Source of the DNA: ZC4RG29 sp964521255 | GTDB taxonomy: Bacteria > Bacteroidota > Bacteroidia > Cytophagales > Cyclobacteriaceae | Length of the DNA: 64,000 bases | NCBI GenBank assembly: GCA_964521255.1 | Contig: CAZFRM010000014.1 | Span: forward strand, 62,001-126,000 | Reading direction: 5' to 3' | In this document: positions 34,077-43,598 of the stretch, piece by piece | Layout of the letters: every line of letters begins with the position of its first letter | Numbering within the stretch: position 1 is the first letter of the stretch | The notes under the pieces: generated by a model | What the model saw: the letters and a program-made list of their open reading frames with translations, nothing else | What the model was told of the DNA's origin: nothing | Database searches by the model: none | Position numbers and translations under genes: made by a program

Positions 34077-37000
34077 TCATGGGTTGTACTTTATGATTTT
34101 ATGGTGTGTAGTCCCGGTGGCGGTTTGAATCGTAACAATGTAGCTGCCCTGCGAAAAGGCGGAAGTATTCAGTATACGCTCATGACTTCCCTGACCTAAT
34201 GTTTCGTTCGCCACAATATGTTGAGCCCGGCCCATCATGTCGGTTACCGTTATTGTTACCTTGCTCTCCCTTTTCAGGGTAAACTGTATGAACGTTTCAT
34301 CCGCCACAGGGTTAGGATAAATGATTCGTCCTTCCGCCTGGATATTGTTGTCAGTTGAAACTACTGTAGCCTGTGTGCCTGCCACCACGATATCATCCAG
34401 TCTCAACTGCGCGCGCGGCCCGCTTGTGACGGTGAGATGGTGGTACCTCCATAAAAGCTGTACATAGGGATGCCCCAGTACATCAGCAGGTAACTGTACA
34501 GAAGAAAATGAACGGGTATGTCCGTCGGTCCCGGTAACATAACCGGCATCCGGAACATTGATGAAGGCGCCTTCCGTGCCGATCCTGTACTGTAAATCTA
34601 TTCCATATACCCTTGCGTTCTGCAAAAGGGTTGCGCACAGCCAGTTGGTGTGAACAGCATCCAGGTCCTCTGTGTTGATGGCCAGCAAGGCCCCGCCAAG
34701 ATCCCTGCCGCGGCCGGTGTTAATAAAGGAGATGCCTTCGTCGCCCAGTCCGTTAAGCCTGCTTCTGCCCGTGCTTTTGTACGGAAACCCGATAGTAGCT
34801 TCATCATCGGCATGGTAGTCGTCATGAGCAACATAATAAGGATACAACAGCGGGTAGTCTATACGTGGATCAGCGATGTCACTTTGCAGGAAGATCATGT
34901 GATCGGGATACGTCCGTTCCGGGTGATCACTGCTCCATTGGCCGAACGTAAAATCAGCATCCCTTAGAACAAAGGCCTCAGGGTACACCAGTACGCGGAA
35001 CACATGAGAGACCGGTGTGGCCTGGCCGTCATCGGCCAATAGGGTTATCGTTGCATCCCCGCGACGCAGGGGTGTCAGGGTCAGCGTATTCTCCACCTGT
35101 TCCGCCACTACAAAATCCGGAGCGCTGCTGGTCACGGTATATGTCAACAGATCACCATTGACATCCGTGAAAACGGTATTCAGGTCAAGAACATGATTCT
35201 CTCCTCCTTCGATCAGGGTTATCAGGCCTGCCGGTTGCGCTACTATGGGCGGAACATTCGTGCCTTCGAGCGGTGCCCCGTCAACCGTTACGTTGTCAAA
35301 ACGGTTATTGCCAACTGTGCTACCGGTGCCTTGCTCAAATGTGATGCGCACGGCAAAATCCGGATTGTCATTGGCCGCTTCCACTTCCGTGAAATCGAAC
35401 GTATACAAAACCGGGTCACCATCGATAATTACCAGGGTTTCAAATTCTTCGAACGAGACTCCATCGGTAGTATATTCAACGACCTGGATCCCGGCTCCCT
35501 GCCCTGACCTTCGTGTTTCGTACTTCAATACAATATCCTTATACCCCGTAGTCGGCAATGTGAAAAGGATGCCCGCGCCTAATGGATTGTTGATGCGAAG
35601 GTGCGTTCCGGTATTGTCGCCCAGTCGTACATTTTCACCCGAAAAGCCATTACCATTCCCATCCGTCACTTCTGTGCTGGGGCCCTCGGTAACCGTGATT
35701 GCTGCGCCTTCTGTCGTATAAGTGGGTTCCTGTAATGCACCGGTATCATTAAAATTCCAGTAGTGCATGAGTTGGGTTGACTCACCCTGTACAAAATGAG
35801 CTGTCAGGGAAATATTTCCTTCGGGTGTAAACTGGATTTTTGCTGTATTGCCACCGGCTATGCCTTCCCATCCGGCGAACCGGTAACCGGGGGCAGGTAT
35901 GGCTTCCACTTCCATCGGCACGCCCCGGAAATAGGCTCCTGAAAACGGATAAGGATTTTCACTGAGGCCGGGTGTTGAACTTTTTATTTCCAGCGTATTC
36001 ACCCGAACATGGCCATGCTGCGGATCGGAAACATTGACGGTAAGGTTTATATCTGCGCCCAACCCAAAATAATTACGGATGTGCTGGCGCTGGTAGGCCG
36101 GCCGTTGTTGCACGAAATTAAGCATAACATTTACCCGGTTGTTCCATGTATTGACGCTGGAAGGTACTTTCCAGCGGGCAATGTGTTCGGCCATCTCCGG
36201 CACATATGCCTGCTTCATTTCATTTACAATGGCTGTGGTACGCTCCGGCAGAAAAGCGGAGTTCAGCATGTCATCGAAGCGGTTTATGAAAGCCGTTTTG
36301 AATTTTTCATTTTTCAGCAGCTCCCGGAAAAGAAAGGTTGACCACGGAGGGTTGGGCCAGTCCGGCCCGTTGGACTGCGCGGCAAAAGCCAGCGTGTTAT
36401 GCGTATAGGTATTATCCCATATTCCAAATCCGAAGTCCGTATCGTAAAGCATCCAGCGCCATCTTCCGTCGTGTCCATACGGTGCACCGGGTTGGTACTG
36501 GCTGGTCTTCAGTCGCCAGAACTTTATGTTATTGCCGGGCCAGTCGGTATTGCGCGCGAATATCTGTATGATCTGGTAATCAATAAAGTTATCAACATCG
36601 ATCCGTGTTTTGATGTGCTCATAGTGCTGATCCTGTACGAGCCCGTTAGCCTGTATATAGCTGATCGTGGCGTTGTAATGAGCAGCATCACCTTCATCGG
36701 GGGTGCGGTTATTTTCAAGGATGTCGAGGTTTTCGGCATCCACACCGTACATCCGGTTCAGGTAATGTTTGTCGTACCGCTCACGCATATTGAGCAGGCC
36801 CCAGTATTCACCATTCAGGAACACAACCGCCGGACGGTATGCCTGCCGGTCGATATTCAACGGTGAGGCTACTGCCTGTATGGCTGCATCGCGGAAGTAG
36901 GTATGATCCCAGTCGTTGCCGGAGTTTCGCAAGAGAAGCCTTTTATATTCGGTAGAAGATCGTTCTGAAAACAAAGGGTAATCGAAATGCGATTTACCAT

Positions 37001-38267
37001 ATTCATTTCGTGCATACAGCCGGAGGCTCTTGGTGGGAAACGAACGGCTCCATCCGCCGTGGATGCGCATCCCCATCCGCTGGTCGATGATCGTACCTGC
37101 CTGGGGATCAAATATTTCCACATGGCCGGGATATTCCGCCGCGTCGCCGTCTCGGTGATAATTAGCCATCACGCCGCCGTCGGCTTGTGCTCCCGGGTTT
37201 TGCGTGCGCCAGTCGTCAAAAGTTTTTCCGGCCGTGTAGATGCCTTCTTCATAACCAAAAAGCAGATTCTCCTGCATGGAAATGGACACCACCGGCAAGG
37301 TATAACGGGCCTGTGCTTCCGGTGTAACGAAGAAGGTATGCGTAACGATCTCACTGGGCATATGTCCCCCCTTTACAGCCCTTGCCCGTATAACTGTTCC
37401 TTTAAACACCGGCGAAGCAGGAGCATACCAGGGAGATTGGTCATACGTGGAAGAACGGCCGGTGAGACGGTTCTGTTCCGTAGAGCGATCTGTGATGGAT
37501 AGGGGAGCTGTGTAACTGAACGTACGGTACGATCCGTTGAGAATTGGCCCGAAGGAGTTGCCTGGGTTCTGTGGGTATTGATTTTTATAGGTATATGTCA
37601 CGCCGGCGAGGTTGGCTTCATCCGGGTCGGAACTATCCAGTGTGTAAAGAATGATGGCGTCCGGGTCTGCGGTAATATTTAATGAGAAGGAAGCATTGTA
37701 AAAACCGCCGGAATGTGAGAACGAGGGTGCCTGCAGAAGGGCTTCATAGCCGGTGGATGTTGTATTGGTGCTTCCCGGTGTCGGGGCATTGAAAAAATAC
37801 CAGCCGCCGTTTCCATCCGGTTGCCTGCCGTATGACATATCTGACGGTATAGCTACTGGTTCTACGGTATCAATAAGACCTTCGTTGGGGTGAGTCAGCA
37901 GGATATCCTCTCCTTCAGCCCCGATGCTGAAGTTGGTGTGCAGCGGACTGCCTGGTGCAGTCCGGTTTTTTCCGGAAGCCCATACAAGCAGGTATTCACC
38001 GGATGCTATGGTTACGTTTGGAAATGTCCACTTGAACGGTTGACTGGAATTGTCAGAAAGCCCGTGGCCCGACAGGTTTACCGCAGAAGGGCCTTGGTTA
38101 TACAATTCGATCCAATCATTAAAATCACTGTCTTCATCGGTAATGGTTGATGCGTTCGAAGACATTACTTCGTTGATCCGGACCGTTTGTGCCGGCAATA
38201 CAGAAGGGAAAAAATAAAAAAGGAATAAGAAAAGAGAGGATAAGGAAAACTGTTTACAGAACGTCAT
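34077..38267 (-). CDS. Large secreted CotH-kinase family protein with lamin-tail domain and type IX sorting signal
   Basis: 1396 residues. Order of domains: signal peptide (1-26); lamin tail domain (about 28-170, INEVMSSNASTITDEDSDFNDWIELYN); chitobiase C-like beta domain (SFSLNITADPDAIILYTLD); CotH kinase domain (about 320-700, with HYLNRMYGVDAENLDILENN and RWRWMLYDTDFGFGIWDNT); InlB-type repeat domain (GYRFAGWEGIAGGN); further beta-sandwich domains; and the C-terminal sorting domain (IIYPNPVADETFIQFTL to HHKIIKYNP). The last is the tag for type IX secretion in Bacteroidota. CotH proteins phosphorylate other proteins, so it may be a surface or extracellular kinase. Codon use looks richer in G/C than the neighbours. 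Confidence 0.9.
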   Translation of the reverse strand: MTFCKQFSLSSLFLFLFYFFPSVLPAQTVRINEVMSSNASTITDEDSDFNDWIELYNQGPSAVNLSGHGLSDNSSQPFKWTFPNVTIASGEYLLVWASGKNRTAPGSPLHTNFSIGAEGEDILLTHPNEGLIDTVEPVAIPSDMSYGRQPDGNGGWYFFNAPTPGSTNTTSTGYEALLQAPSFSHSGGFYNASFSLNITADPDAIILYTLDSSDPDEANLAGVTYTYKNQYPQNPGNSFGPILNGSYRTFSYTAPLSITDRSTEQNRLTGRSSTYDQSPWYAPASPVFKGTVIRARAVKGGHMPSEIVTHTFFVTPEAQARYTLPVVSISMQENLLFGYEEGIYTAGKTFDDWRTQNPGAQADGGVMANYHRDGDAAEYPGHVEIFDPQAGTIIDQRMGMRIHGGWSRSFPTKSLRLYARNEYGKSHFDYPLFSERSSTEYKRLLLRNSGNDWDHTYFRDAAIQAVASPLNIDRQAYRPAVVFLNGEYWGLLNMRERYDKHYLNRMYGVDAENLDILENNRTPDEGDAAHYNATISYIQANGLVQDQHYEHIKTRIDVDNFIDYQIIQIFARNTDWPGNNIKFWRLKTSQYQPGAPYGHDGRWRWMLYDTDFGFGIWDNTYTHNTLAFAAQSNGPDWPNPPWSTFLFRELLKNEKFKTAFINRFDDMLNSAFLPERTTAIVNEMKQAYVPEMAEHIARWKVPSSVNTWNNRVNVMLNFVQQRPAYQRQHIRNYFGLGADINLTVNVSDPQHGHVRVNTLEIKSSTPGLSENPYPFSGAYFRGVPMEVEAIPAPGYRFAGWEGIAGGNTAKIQFTPEGNISLTAHFVQGESTQLMHYWNFNDTGALQEPTYTTEGAAITVTEGPSTEVTDGNGNGFSGENVRLGDNTGTHLRINNPLGAGILFTLPTTGYKDIVLKYETRRSGQGAGIQVVEYTTDGVSFEEFETLVIIDGDPVLYTFDFTEVEAANDNPDFAVRITFEQGTGSTVGNNRFDNVTVDGAPLEGTNVPPIVAQPAGLITLIEGGENHVLDLNTVFTDVNGDLLTYTVTSSAPDFVVAEQVENTLTLTPLRRGDATITLLADDGQATPVSHVFRVLVYPEAFVLRDADFTFGQWSSDHPERTYPDHMIFLQSDIADPRIDYPLLYPYYVAHDDYHADDEATIGFPYKSTGRSRLNGLGDEGISFINTGRGRDLGGALLAINTEDLDAVHTNWLCATLLQNARVYGIDLQYRIGTEGAFINVPDAGYVTGTDGHTRSFSSVQLPADVLGHPYVQLLWRYHHLTVTSGPRAQLRLDDIVVAGTQATVVSTDNNIQAEGRIIYPNPVADETFIQFTLKRESKVTITVTDMMGRAQHIVANETLGQGSHERILNTSAFSQGSYIVTIQTATGTTHHKIIKYNP

Positions 38268-38437
38268 GATGCTTTCTTATAGTTTTGACTGAAGCATATG
38301 GCTCACCTTTCGCCCGCTTGCCTATACACAGAACCGGAAAGGTAAACAATTGTGCTCTTTCGGCAAAGTGTGAAATTGTCAGGGCAGATCCACCGGAGCT
38401 AACCGGTAACGACATTGGATTTTCCTCGTGCGCCGAA

Positions 38438-39061
38438 TCAGGCAGCACGACTTACCGAACGCTCCTGCATCATAATGTTTTTACGGATACGACTGAGGGA
38501 TTGGGGTTTGATGCCGAGGTATGATGCTACATACCGCTGCGGAACACGCTGGAGAATACGGGGGTAGATGTTCAGCATTTTGAGGTAACGTTGCTCTGCC
38601 TGCTCGTTCTTTCTGCGGATGGTCTCATAAATTAAATCGTTATAACGATCTTCCGTAATCAGCAGCATGAGCTTGGAAAAGGATTTGCAGTTATCAAACA
38701 AGTGGAGGTATTTCTCTTTCTCAAGTTTAAGAATCAGTGTATCCTCAAGCGCTTGAAGTGAAGTGACGGCGGGTTCCTCGTAAAAAATGCTTCTTAAATC
38801 TCCAAAACAGGAATTTTCAAATTCAAAACTGACCGTTGTGTCTTCGCGGCTGTCTTTGTTTGCATGGAAATGACGCATAACTCCTTCCAGGATAAATCCG
38901 CCATAAGTGGGGATATTGTCTTGCTTATAAACAAGATCACCCTTTTTTAATCGTTGGGGCTCCGACAGGTTAGCCACCATATCGAATTCTTCTTTCGAAA
39001 AGGGAACAATTTTATTAAAGTGTTCCCAAACCCTATGATAAGCCTCGTTAAAACTGGTCAT
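38438..39061 (-). CDS. Crp/Fnr family transcriptional regulator
   Basis: 207 residues. Cyclic-nucleotide-binding-like domain (residues 20-125, LKKGDLVYKQDN to LEKEKYLHLFD) and a C-terminal helix-turn-helix (QRYVASYLGIKPQSLSRIRKN). The ligand is unknown, and the domain lacks obvious cAMP residues. It is transcribed ahead of the CotH gene on the same strand but 170 bases away, so control of that gene is only a possibility. Confidence 0.88.
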   Translation of the reverse strand: MTSFNEAYHRVWEHFNKIVPFSKEEFDMVANLSEPQRLKKGDLVYKQDNIPTYGGFILEGVMRHFHANKDSREDTTVSFEFENSCFGDLRSIFYEEPAVTSLQALEDTLILKLEKEKYLHLFDNCKSFSKLMLLITEDRYNDLIYETIRRKNEQAEQRYLKMLNIYPRILQRVPQRYVASYLGIKPQSLSRIRKNIMMQERSVSRAA

Positions 39062-39205
39062 ACGCTAGATCAAATTGTTGATACGATTCCAGGAAAGCTT
39101 TGTTTCAGCTATCGGAGTTTAATTGAAAGTTTGTATCGCTATATCTTGTCAAAGGAAGGGAGGAAAGGGACTGATGGCAGGTAATGTGTATTGTAATACA
39201 ACAGC

Positions 39206-39573
39206 TCAAACAATAACTACATTTAAGCCAGAAATTTTAGCAAAACCTTTGTCGGCTGTGAACAGCGTTAGTCTTTTAGCTATAGATGAAGCAGCTATCA
39301 CAGCATCAGGTAGCTTTGTTTTATGTCTCTTCCGTATCAGTACCGCCTGACGTCTAACCTCTGCATCGAGTTCGATGAGGAAGCAATTGGAAATAAAATC
39401 ACGCATCAATTGCTCATCTGACGGTTTTTGGAAGGGAATACTTAATAGTTCTATTTCAGTGATAACGGAGATAAAAGTGTACGTCCTTCCAGCAACTCAC
39501 GCACTTCCCGGACTCCTCCAATACCAAAAATGATTAGATTGGTATCAACCAGGATGTTATTTACCCCACTCAT
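39206..39573 (-). pseudogene. vapC: VapC-type PIN-domain toxin, frameshifted
   Basis: The ATG at 39571-39573 gives MSGVNNILVDTNLIIFG... for 40 residues and then a TAG. One extra T in the run near 39472-39476 would restore the frame as FISVITEIELLSIPFQKP and continue into the downstream frame LPDAVIAASSIAKRLTLFTADKGFAKI. All four acidic PIN residues (VDTN, TEIE, LPDA, TADK) are present across the break. The product would be about 122 residues. The shift lies in a short T run, so a sequencing error is possible. Confidence 0.8.
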
Positions 39574-39727
39574 TCCTTATTTTACGCTGGTAGGCAAGGG
39601 CATCAAACGGAAAGTCTATCTTACCAAAATATTTGTCCCAATTGATACTTTTTGATTTGGCAGTAGCTTTGGCAAGCTTTCGTGCTTTAGAACTTGCAGA
39701 GTCACGTTTGCTAATTTTGATTGTCAT
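39557..39727 (-). CDS. Antitoxin partner of the PIN toxin
   Basis: 56 residues: MTIKISKRDSASSKARKLAK... to KIRNEWGK. The N-terminal part is basic, then KYFGKIDFPFDALAYQRKIRNEW resembles the toxin-wrapping tail of small antitoxins. Its last 17 bases overlap the toxin start, the usual antitoxin-then-toxin arrangement. A perfect TATCTTTG box ends 4 bases before the ATG, so the message would be almost leaderless. Function is inferred from size, overlap and neighbour. Confidence 0.75.
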   Translation of the reverse strand: MTIKISKRDSASSKARKLAKATAKSKSINWDKYFGKIDFPFDALAYQRKIRNEWGK

Positions 39728-39731
39728 AGAA

Positions 39732-39739
39732 CAAAGATA
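39732..39739 (-). promoter_or_regulatory. Putative -7 box of the VapBC-type operon
   Basis: Minus strand TATCTTTG, perfect TAnnTTTG, 4 bases before the antitoxin ATG. The same octamer at the same distance stands before the antitoxin at 60042. Confidence 0.5.
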
Positions 39740-40445
39740 CGTAATTTGACTTTCCGGTCAACATGCTTTAATCAGAGACGTTACTGGGGATTCCTCCACT
39801 TTATTTTGCTTTGGAGGGTAGAATGAGTTTCAGATTTAGTGTTTGGAAATCGATTAAAAACTCCATTGGGGTTTCCTGTAGGTGGAACTGTCAAAGTAGA
39901 ATTGATTTAAAAATACCGCGAAATGTTTATCGCATTGTGGAAGGGAATACACCAAGGGGATATGCTACTGCTACTCGAGAAAAAATCAATTGTTAAGGTC
40001 TCTTTTACGAGTATCTTTAAATCTTTCAACTGCTGTACAAAAGTCCTTTACATAATTTTCCCAGAGAGGTCAATTGTGGCATCTCTGTCTCGGAAGTATG
40101 CAGGTCTATATCGTTTGATGAATTTGTTCATGAATATTGATGATAACATTTTAGTTTAGTACAGCATACTATTGTAAATCCTTAATGTAAGATCAGTTCA
40201 TCCAGTCGTACAATGCATCTTAATCACGAGAATCTTCTTATCCTCAGTCTAGCATTTTATTTAAAATAATCGTTTAATTTAAGTTTGTAAAAAAAAATCC
40301 CTTCAAGCATTCAAATCTCACCCTTAACCTCACTGTTAACATTTCAACCCCTTTTTAGAAAATTTCGGTACACTTCGTTTTATCCGTTATTCTCCATTTT
40401 GCACGACTTTGGAAAACGAATAAAAGTAAACCCAACTATAGAATA
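39740..40445. other. 706-base stretch without an intact gene
   Basis: Contains a degraded minus-strand fragment (39986-40149) and a plus-strand -7-like TAAGTTTG at 40280-40287 that could serve the mannan operon with a long leader. Plus-strand frames at 39811 and 39923 have no convincing coding character. Confidence 0.4.
39986..40149 (-). pseudogene. Degraded gene fragment, unknown
   Basis: Minus strand from the ATG at 40147 reads NKFIKRYRPAYFRDRDATIDLSGKIM and stops; a frame change at the CTCTCT run would give DATIDLWENYVKDFCTAVERFKDTRKRDLNN and a TGA at 39986. The joined sequence looks like a real protein end but I cannot name its family. Confidence 0.35.
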
Positions 40446-41603
40446 ATGTATCATCATAAAAAACTAACCAGGCTCTTTGCCTTTGCGTTGATAATGGCCA
40501 GCCCGGTAATGGTCTCCGGGCAGCTTCTTGATAAGAAGGCAACCTCAGAAACTAAAGCTTTATACGAAAACCTCAAAAGAATTTCTGAGCAGGGATTCTT
40601 ATTCGGCCATCAGGATACAGATGCCTATGGCGTTGGATGGAGAGCGCAGGAGGGAAGATCGGATGTGAAAGACGTCACAGGATCTTATCCCGCCGTTCAT
40701 GGCTGGGATGTTGGTAAAAGCCTTGCCAATCCCATGAACATTGATAGTGTATCGTTTGATAAAATGCTGAATTGGATAAAGCAAAATTATCAACGTGGGG
40801 GTATCAACACTATTTCATGGCACGTTGATAATCCTGTTACAAAAAATGATTCGTGGGATAAAACTCCTGCCGTGAAAGATATTTTGCCGGGAGGTAAAGT
40901 GCATGCTGAGTTTCTTAAGCAACTCGACCTTCTTGCCGGCTTCTTAAATAAGTGCAAGTCAGGGACTACTCCCATTCCCATCATCTTCAGGCCGTGGCAT
41001 GAACACAACGGTGATTGGTTTTGGTGGGGAAAAGGGAATTGTACCGAAGAAGAATACATTAAGCTCTGGCGTTTTACTATTGAATATTTAAGAGACAAAA
41101 AGCAATTGCACAATTTGATTTATGCATGGTCACCTGACCGCAGCCGTACAAACCTCGACGATTTTAAAACAACTTATTTATATGCCTATCCTGGTGATAC
41201 CTATGTTGACATCTTAGGCCTGGATAACTACATGGACGTAGGTGCAAAATGGAATGAACGAACGATAGCCGAGCAACAAACCGATTTTGCAACAACCCTC
41301 AAAGCGGTTTCTACTATTGCGCAGGAGAAAAATAAAGTAGCTGCACTGACAGAGACTGGTCTGGAAGGAATTCAAAATCCGGAATGGTTTAGAAGAGCAA
41401 TCCTGGAGCCCATCAAAAAATCAGATATTAAGATCGCTTATATGCTGGTATGGCGCAATGCTAATAAAACGCACCACTATGTACCGTTCAAGGGTCACTC
41501 TGCCGAAAAAGACTTTGTGATTTTTTACGATGATCCTAAAACGTTTTTTGAAAGTGATATTCAAAACTTCTATACACTTAACAAACCTCTCACGCGGAAA
41601 TGA
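40446..41603 (+). CDS. Beta-mannanase, glycoside hydrolase family 26
   Basis: 385 residues with a signal peptide (cleavage near VSG-QLL). The catalytic acid/base is Glu186 in FRPWHEHNGDWFWWG and the nucleophile Glu303 in LTETGLEG, both diagnostic of GH26. It cleaves beta-1,4-mannan or mannooligosaccharides, giving mainly mannobiose. Stop and next start overlap as ATGA, so it is translationally coupled to the symporter. The whole block equals the mannobiose-phosphorolysis pathway known from Bacteroides fragilis. Confidence 0.93.
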   Translation: MYHHKKLTRLFAFALIMASPVMVSGQLLDKKATSETKALYENLKRISEQGFLFGHQDTDAYGVGWRAQEGRSDVKDVTGSYPAVHGWDVGKSLANPMNIDSVSFDKMLNWIKQNYQRGGINTISWHVDNPVTKNDSWDKTPAVKDILPGGKVHAEFLKQLDLLAGFLNKCKSGTTPIPIIFRPWHEHNGDWFWWGKGNCTEEEYIKLWRFTIEYLRDKKQLHNLIYAWSPDRSRTNLDDFKTTYLYAYPGDTYVDILGLDNYMDVGAKWNERTIAEQQTDFATTLKAVSTIAQEKNKVAALTETGLEGIQNPEWFRRAILEPIKKSDIKIAYMLVWRNANKTHHYVPFKGHSAEKDFVIFYDDPKTFFESDIQNFYTLNKPLTRK

Positions 41604-43495
41604 AAATTCTTGATGTATCCATTATACTGATTTATTTACTGGCAACAGTGGTCATTGGCTTCATGCTGAAGAAGCGGGCTTCTAAAAATATTAAGAGTTA
41701 CTTCTTGGGTAGCAATACCCTGCCGTGGTACATGCTTGGTTTGTCGAATGCGTCCGGTATGTTTGATATTTCGGGCACCATGTGGATGGTGACTTTATTT
41801 TTTGTGTATGGAATTAAAAGTGTTTGGGTGCCCTGGCTGTGGCCGGTATTCAACCAGATTTTCATGATGATCTACCTTTCGGCATGGCTACGCAGGTCTA
41901 ATGTACTAACAGGTGCGGAGTGGATCAAAACCAGGTTTGGAGAAGGGAAAGGGTCAACCATGTCGCACATGGTAGTGGTGGCTTTTGCGATTCTAAGTGC
42001 GCTTGGATTTTTGAGTTATGGATTTATCGGAATAGGAAAATTTATTGAAGCGTTTGTTCCCTGGAGTTTGGTGTCACCTTACGTTCCGCTCGATCTCAAT
42101 CCTGAACAGGTAACTTATTTCTATGGCATTGTTTTAACTTCCATTGCAACACTCTATGTTATCCTGGGGGGAATGATGTCCATTGTATGGACGGATCTTC
42201 TTCAATTCGCCATCATGACGGTTTCCTGTTTTATCATTGGCATCATCGCCATGAATAAAGTTGATCCCGATGTTTTGCAGACCATGGTGCCTAACGGATG
42301 GAATAACCTTTTCTTCGGTTGGGAGTTGGGATTGGATTGGTCCAACATTCTTCCTTCAGTGAATGATAAAATTGCTGCCGATGGATTTTCTCTCTTTGGT
42401 GTCTTCTTCATGATGATGTTATTCAAAGGAATCTTCGCCAGTATGGCTGGTCCTGCGCCGAATTATGATATGCAAAAAGTATTGGCTACAAAAAGTCCTT
42501 CTGAAGCGGCGAAGATGAGTGGATTTGTTTCCGTTGTATTGTTGTTCCCCCGGTATTTCATGATTACAGGTTTCACTGTTCTTGCTATTGTGTTTATGCA
42601 AGATCAATTTGCTGGTTCGGGTTCAAGTGTAGATTTTGAGAGAGTGTTACCATTAGCCATTAATGAGTTCGTGCCTGTGGGATTGATGGGACTATTTCTA
42701 GCAGGGTTATTGGCAGCGTTCATGTCAACCTTCGCATCAACAGTAAATGCAGCGCCGGCCTATTTGATCAACGATATTTATTTGAAGTACATTAACCCTG
42801 ACGCAGATCGGAAAAAACTTATTAACTACAGTTACCTGATATCACTGCTTGTTGTTGTTGTGAGTACCGTGATCGGAATGGTGGTCATGGACATTAATAG
42901 TGTAATACAATGGATTGTATCAGCATTGTATGGTGGTTATATCGCTGCCAATGTTTTGAAGTGGCATTGGTGGAGATTTAACGGACATGGTTATTTCTGG
43001 GGAATGGCTTCCGGAATTATTGCCTCTATGATCTTTCCACAGATTTTTGCGAGTGTGCTTCCGTTATATTATTTCCCCATCACATTACTGGTTTCATTTT
43101 TAGGATGTATCGCCGGTACATATGCAGCGCCAGCCACCGATGAAAGTGTTTTAAAGAGTTTTTATAAATCTGTTCGCCCATGGGGTTTTTGGAAGCCTAT
43201 CCGTGATAAAGTGTTGGCGGAGAATCCTTCATTCAGAGAGAACAAAAATTTTAAACGTGATATGTTCAATGTTGCTGTTGGAATTGTTTGGCAAACCACG
43301 CTTACGGTTACTCCTATATATATAATTCTAAAAGAAGAACTTCCCCTGATCACCAGCATTGGCATTTTGTTGGTCACTACATTAATCCTGAAAAAGAATT
43401 GGTATGATCATTTGAAAAAAGAGGACGAAGGAACTGTCCCATTAAATGAACAAACTCAACCTGTCGTACCTTCGAAAAATGTTGAGACCGTTTGA
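41600..43495 (+). CDS. Sodium:solute symporter (SSS family), probable mannobiose importer
   Basis: 631 residues, about 13-14 membrane segments. N-terminal IILIYLLATVVIGFMLKKRA and the sodium-site regions LSNASGMFDISGTMW and the FLAGLLAAFMSTFASTVNAAP stretch mark the SSS family. Coupled to the GH26 gene by an ATGA overlap and followed by the intracellular mannobiose enzymes, so it should carry mannobiose with sodium through the inner membrane. Confidence 0.9.
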   Translation: MKILDVSIILIYLLATVVIGFMLKKRASKNIKSYFLGSNTLPWYMLGLSNASGMFDISGTMWMVTLFFVYGIKSVWVPWLWPVFNQIFMMIYLSAWLRRSNVLTGAEWIKTRFGEGKGSTMSHMVVVAFAILSALGFLSYGFIGIGKFIEAFVPWSLVSPYVPLDLNPEQVTYFYGIVLTSIATLYVILGGMMSIVWTDLLQFAIMTVSCFIIGIIAMNKVDPDVLQTMVPNGWNNLFFGWELGLDWSNILPSVNDKIAADGFSLFGVFFMMMLFKGIFASMAGPAPNYDMQKVLATKSPSEAAKMSGFVSVVLLFPRYFMITGFTVLAIVFMQDQFAGSGSSVDFERVLPLAINEFVPVGLMGLFLAGLLAAFMSTFASTVNAAPAYLINDIYLKYINPDADRKKLINYSYLISLLVVVVSTVIGMVVMDINSVIQWIVSALYGGYIAANVLKWHWWRFNGHGYFWGMASGIIASMIFPQIFASVLPLYYFPITLLVSFLGCIAGTYAAPATDESVLKSFYKSVRPWGFWKPIRDKVLAENPSFRENKNFKRDMFNVAVGIVWQTTLTVTPIYIILKEELPLITSIGILLVTTLILKKNWYDHLKKEDEGTVPLNEQTQPVVPSKNVETV

Positions 43496-43598
43496 ATTTG
43501 CTTAAGGAACAATAATTTTGTCCTCTTAAGTAGCCCTGGAATGTATTAAACCCTTTTTGAATTCAAAATGAAATTGAAATATTGAACGTATAGAATTT

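Noticed and set aside
35193..37502. Several plus-strand frames of 100-171 codons inside the CotH gene
   Set aside because: They are antisense to a clear multi-domain gene, whose G/C-rich codons keep other frames open.
39811..40159. Two short plus-strand frames in the gap before the GH26 gene
   Set aside because: No protein character; the first bears only a vague resemblance to DUF4236 and the second is antisense to a degraded minus-strand fragment.
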